From: Actinomycetota bacterium
GTDB taxonomy: Bacteria > Actinomycetota > Acidimicrobiia > Acidimicrobiales > BP-101
Assembly (NCBI GenBank): GCA_030838265.1
Contig: JAUTXA010000280.1
Location: forward strand, 1 to 15,066
Direction of reading: 5' to 3'
DNA length: 15,066 nucleotides
Under the pieces are notes generated by a model. The model saw only the letters and a list, made by a program, of their open reading frames with translations. It was not told the DNA's origin and did not search any database. Positions 13,052-15,066 of the stretch are shown here, piece by piece; within the stretch, counting starts at the first letter, position 1; each line of letters starts with the position of its first letter. A program made the position numbers and the translations under genes.

Positions 13052-15066
13052 GGTGCGACCTCCTCGATCTTGAACGTGCCGAGGCCGAAGTCGCCGCTCG
13101 GCGTCATGCGGATCCAGACGACCCCACCGGTGATGGCTCCGACCGGGAGGGGCTCCCTGATGGTCGGGGTGGACGGACCGATGGCCACCACCCCCGACGA
13201 GCTCGATCCACCAGGAGTCACTCGGATGACGCCCGGCCGTTGTTGGAGCGGGCTCCCGGCCGAGCCCGGCCCGCTTGCGTTGGCGGGGCCCACCAACTGC
13301 CATGCCCCGTTGACCCAGACCTCGCCATTGCTCGGAAATGAGATGTGGAGCCGGCTCGCGTCGAGCGGCCTGCCACCGTCGTCGGCGTCGGGAAGGGCGA
13401 GTCGCACCACGACCGATCCTCCGTTGCTCCTCAGCCTGTTGCTGTTGAAGGCCTGGCTGACGACGTCGCCTTGGACGACGCTGAGGGTGTAGGGAATGAC
13501 GTTCCCGACCGGACCCGTGATCGGAGCACGTCCCACGAACGCAGTGGATCCATGGAGGGAGTGCTCCGACCCGACACGCACCTTCGGCTGGTACTGCTCT
13601 GTCCAACCGATGGCCACGGCGTGGCGATCATCAGCACCGGGCACCTGCCGAGAGCCGGCCTGGGCCCGCGTCCATGCCGAATAAGGGAAGGCTTGGTCCG
13701 TCGACGGGTCGTAGCCAAAGACCTGCGACGGGTTGAGGCCCCACAGCTGCGCCTCGACCGGTAGCCCCGGCGCCGACTGCGCCATCGCGGCGGACCACGA
13801 CTTGGTTTCTCCGGCGGCGAGCGAGCCGACCGTCGTCCCCGCGTCGGTACCGGTGACGACGATGACGTCGTGCAAGGCGTAGGGCAACCCGTTGTGCACC
13901 GACCCCGAGACGCCTGCGGGCCCCGATGCCCGGGCCGCCGTGACCGTCAATCGACCGGACGCGTTCACCGGGCCCGAGGCGCCGATGACATCGAACTCGT
14001 TGGGCGCGAAGCGGCGCTGGAGCCGAAGCCCAGAAGCGGTGGCGAACGACGCCGCAGATCCCTGGTCGTCGCCGGTCGGAGCGTTGGCCACCCACTGGTC
14101 ACCGAGCTGGATCGGGACATCGCCTCCCTTGCGAGAGAGGACCCCGACGAAGGTGGTGGCATAGCTGCCCGCGCCTGTCTCGACCACCGTCCCCTGCGAT
14201 GGCACGACGCCCCGCCGCGAGCTCTGGCCCGCGGCGTAGCCCGCGGCGGTGAAGAGCAAGGCGACGAGCGGGACCACGATCCAAGCCAGCTCGGTGCGCC
14301 GGCTGCGGTGGAGCCCGATGAACAGCGCGGGCCCGACGGCAAGCACGTAGACGAAGAGGAAGAAGACGAGCCAGGCCAGCTTGGTCGCATGGACCCCGGC
14401 CGTCCGGGCCAGCGTCGAGACGAGGGCGTCGGGCTGACCGTTGTTCTCGTCCTGGATGGCGAGGGGGACGGGCTCGACCAGGCCCGACCACTCGCCCCGA
14501 CTGATGGCGCCGTTGGTGGCCCGCACCTCGCCCGAGCCAGCAGCGACGCGGCCGTCGCTTCCGGGCTGCCACTCGGCCGGCAGCCCGGTGATCGTCGCGC
14601 CAATGGCCGCGTCGACCATCAAATGGCCCCCCTGGGCCACCCACGTCTCGAGCGCCACCCGCTGCGCCGGTGCCAACCGCGTGAGGTCATCAGCAGTCGC
14701 GCCTATGGCGCCGAGGGGAGCAAGGGCAGGCGCACCGGCCGAGAGCACGGCGGCATCAATCGCCGCGAACCGAGCGGTGCCGGCGTCGATGGCGAGGGGC
14801 CTCACACCGGGAGGGGGTTGGCCGCCGAGCGCGCCAGGCAGCAGGCCGACGAGGGTGGCGTCGACGCTCGGGAGCACGTGCGGATCCGCCCGGGCCACCA
14901 CCTTGGTGCCCTTGTCAATCAGCCTGACGTCCACCCTGTCTGACGTGTTCTCCGTGCTCCTTGACGTGTCCTCGGCAACGATCCGCTTGGTACTCCCGCC
15001 CGCGTTCTCGATGGGTACCTCGGTCGTGCCTCCGGGCGTCTCGACGTACAGGACACCTTGGATGTG
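13048..15066 (-). CDS. Large membrane protein with GATase-like and beta-rich ectodomains, ABC exporter partner (5' end off right edge)
   Basis: 672 residues are visible and the frame is open to base 15066, so the N-terminus is missing. A GTG at 14934 is in frame but is unlikely to be the start, because protein-like sequence (VLYVETPGG, then KRIVAED) continues upstream. Visible order: a beta-rich segment (1-65); a GATase/DUF4350-like alpha/beta domain (about 70-170) with the pattern LETWVAQGGHLMVD near 138-151 and no catalytic Cys; a short linker; TM helices at about 230-251 and 259-280 joined by a basic HRSRR loop; then a 390-residue C-terminal ectodomain rich in beta-strands, ending VVWIRMTPSG...FKIEEVAP. 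By charge, both large domains are outside. It is immediately followed by the ABC ATPase (GTGA overlap). The layout recalls GldG-type or DUF4350-type accessory proteins of ABC-2 exporters; the specific function is unknown. Confidence 0.85.
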   Translation of the reverse strand, partial: HIQGVLYVETPGGTTEVPIENAGGSTKRIVAEDTSRSTENTSDRVDVRLIDKGTKVVARADPHVLPSVDATLVGLLPGALGGQPPPGVRPLAIDAGTARFAAIDAAVLSAGAPALAPLGAIGATADDLTRLAPAQRVALETWVAQGGHLMVDAAIGATITGLPAEWQPGSDGRVAAGSGEVRATNGAISRGEWSGLVEPVPLAIQDENNGQPDALVSTLARTAGVHATKLAWLVFFLFVYVLAVGPALFIGLHRSRRTELAWIVVPLVALLFTAAGYAAGQSSRRGVVPSQGTVVETGAGSYATTFVGVLSRKGGDVPIQLGDQWVANAPTGDDQGSAASFATASGLRLQRRFAPNEFDVIGASGPVNASGRLTVTAARASGPAGVSGSVHNGLPYALHDVIVVTGTDAGTTVGSLAAGETKSWSAAMAQSAPGLPVEAQLWGLNPSQVFGYDPSTDQAFPYSAWTRAQAGSRQVPGADDRHAVAIGWTEQYQPKVRVGSEHSLHGSTAFVGRAPITGPVGNVIPYTLSVVQGDVVSQAFNSNRLRSNGGSVVVRLALPDADDGGRPLDASRLHISFPSNGEVWVNGAWQLVGPANASGPGSAGSPLQQRPGVIRVTPGGSSSSGVVAIGPSTPTIREPLPVGAITGGVVWIRMTPSGDFGLGTFKIEEVAP
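13059..13064 (-). promoter_or_regulatory. Strong Shine-Dalgarno of the ABC ATPase
   Basis: AGGAGG on the minus strand, seven bases before the GTG at 13051, inside the end of the preceding gene. It is the best ribosome binding site in the window and fixes the GTG start. Confidence 0.8.

Noticed and set aside
12179..13492. Plus-strand open frame (437 codons) opposite the ABC ATPase and the end of its upstream gene
   Set aside because: It crosses a well-supported gene boundary on the other strand and has no recognisable protein features; ABC motifs on the minus strand are decisive.
13052..13606. Upstream extension of the ABC ATPase frame to 13606
   Set aside because: It would overlap the preceding gene by about 550 bases in another frame, is Arg/Gly-rich noise, and the GTG at 13051 has a strong Shine-Dalgarno and GTGA overlap.
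14932..14934. GTG at 14934 as the start of the right-edge gene
   Set aside because: The frame stays open to the window edge with sensible beta-strand sequence upstream, and there is no signal peptide or TM at the GTG; the gene is better called 5'-partial.
13870..14943. Plus-strand open frame (357 codons) opposite the right-edge membrane protein
   Set aside because: Arg/Gly/Asp/His-rich shadow; the minus strand has two clear TM helices and structured domains.

Overview
The window is very GC-rich. All of it is chromosomal housekeeping or envelope-type coding sequence, with codon use biased to G/C at third positions. The gene families, the extreme packing and a TAnnnT-type promoter fused to a GTG start suggest a high-GC actinobacterium, possibly Acidimicrobiia-like. 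That placement is inference: no rRNA or other marker is present. I see no tRNA, rRNA, CRISPR array, insertion sequence or integrase. Only 22 bases lie outside genes: 1653-1673 and base 8566.

Layout. (1) Positions 1-1652, minus strand: a TRAM/4Fe-4S 5-methyluridine RNA methyltransferase, followed with an ATGA overlap by a small single-pass membrane protein that runs off the left edge. (2) Positions 1674-3172, plus strand: a divergent two-gene unit, a TIM-barrel sugar-phosphate isomerase/epimerase-like protein and a dienelactone-hydrolase-family protein, also joined by ATGA. The 21-base divergent gap holds a good leaderless promoter for the methyltransferase. (3) Positions 3173-15066, minus strand: one tightly coupled run of seven genes entering from the right edge. 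In transcription order they are a large membrane protein with GATase-like ectodomains (5' end missing), an ABC ATPase, an ABC-2 permease, a membrane/coiled-coil protein with a Gly-Gln-rich tract, a MoxR AAA+ ATPase, a DUF58 protein, and a 1505-residue five-TM protein with three von Willebrand A (vWA) domains.

The seven-gene run is the interesting part. MoxR-DUF58-vWA sets are widespread and are generally thought to be chaperone-like systems acting on envelope or metal-dependent complexes. Here the set is translationally chained to an ABC-2 exporter and its ectodomain partner. The last gene appears to merge two normally separate proteins: a BatA-like vWA protein and a vWA/GATase-like/vWA protein. 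By the positive-inside rule, all three of its vWA domains, the Gly-Gln tract and both large ectodomains of the first protein lie outside the membrane, while MoxR, DUF58 and the ABC ATPase lie inside. I read the locus as one envelope machine with two cytosolic ATPase motors. Its substrate cannot be read from the sequence.
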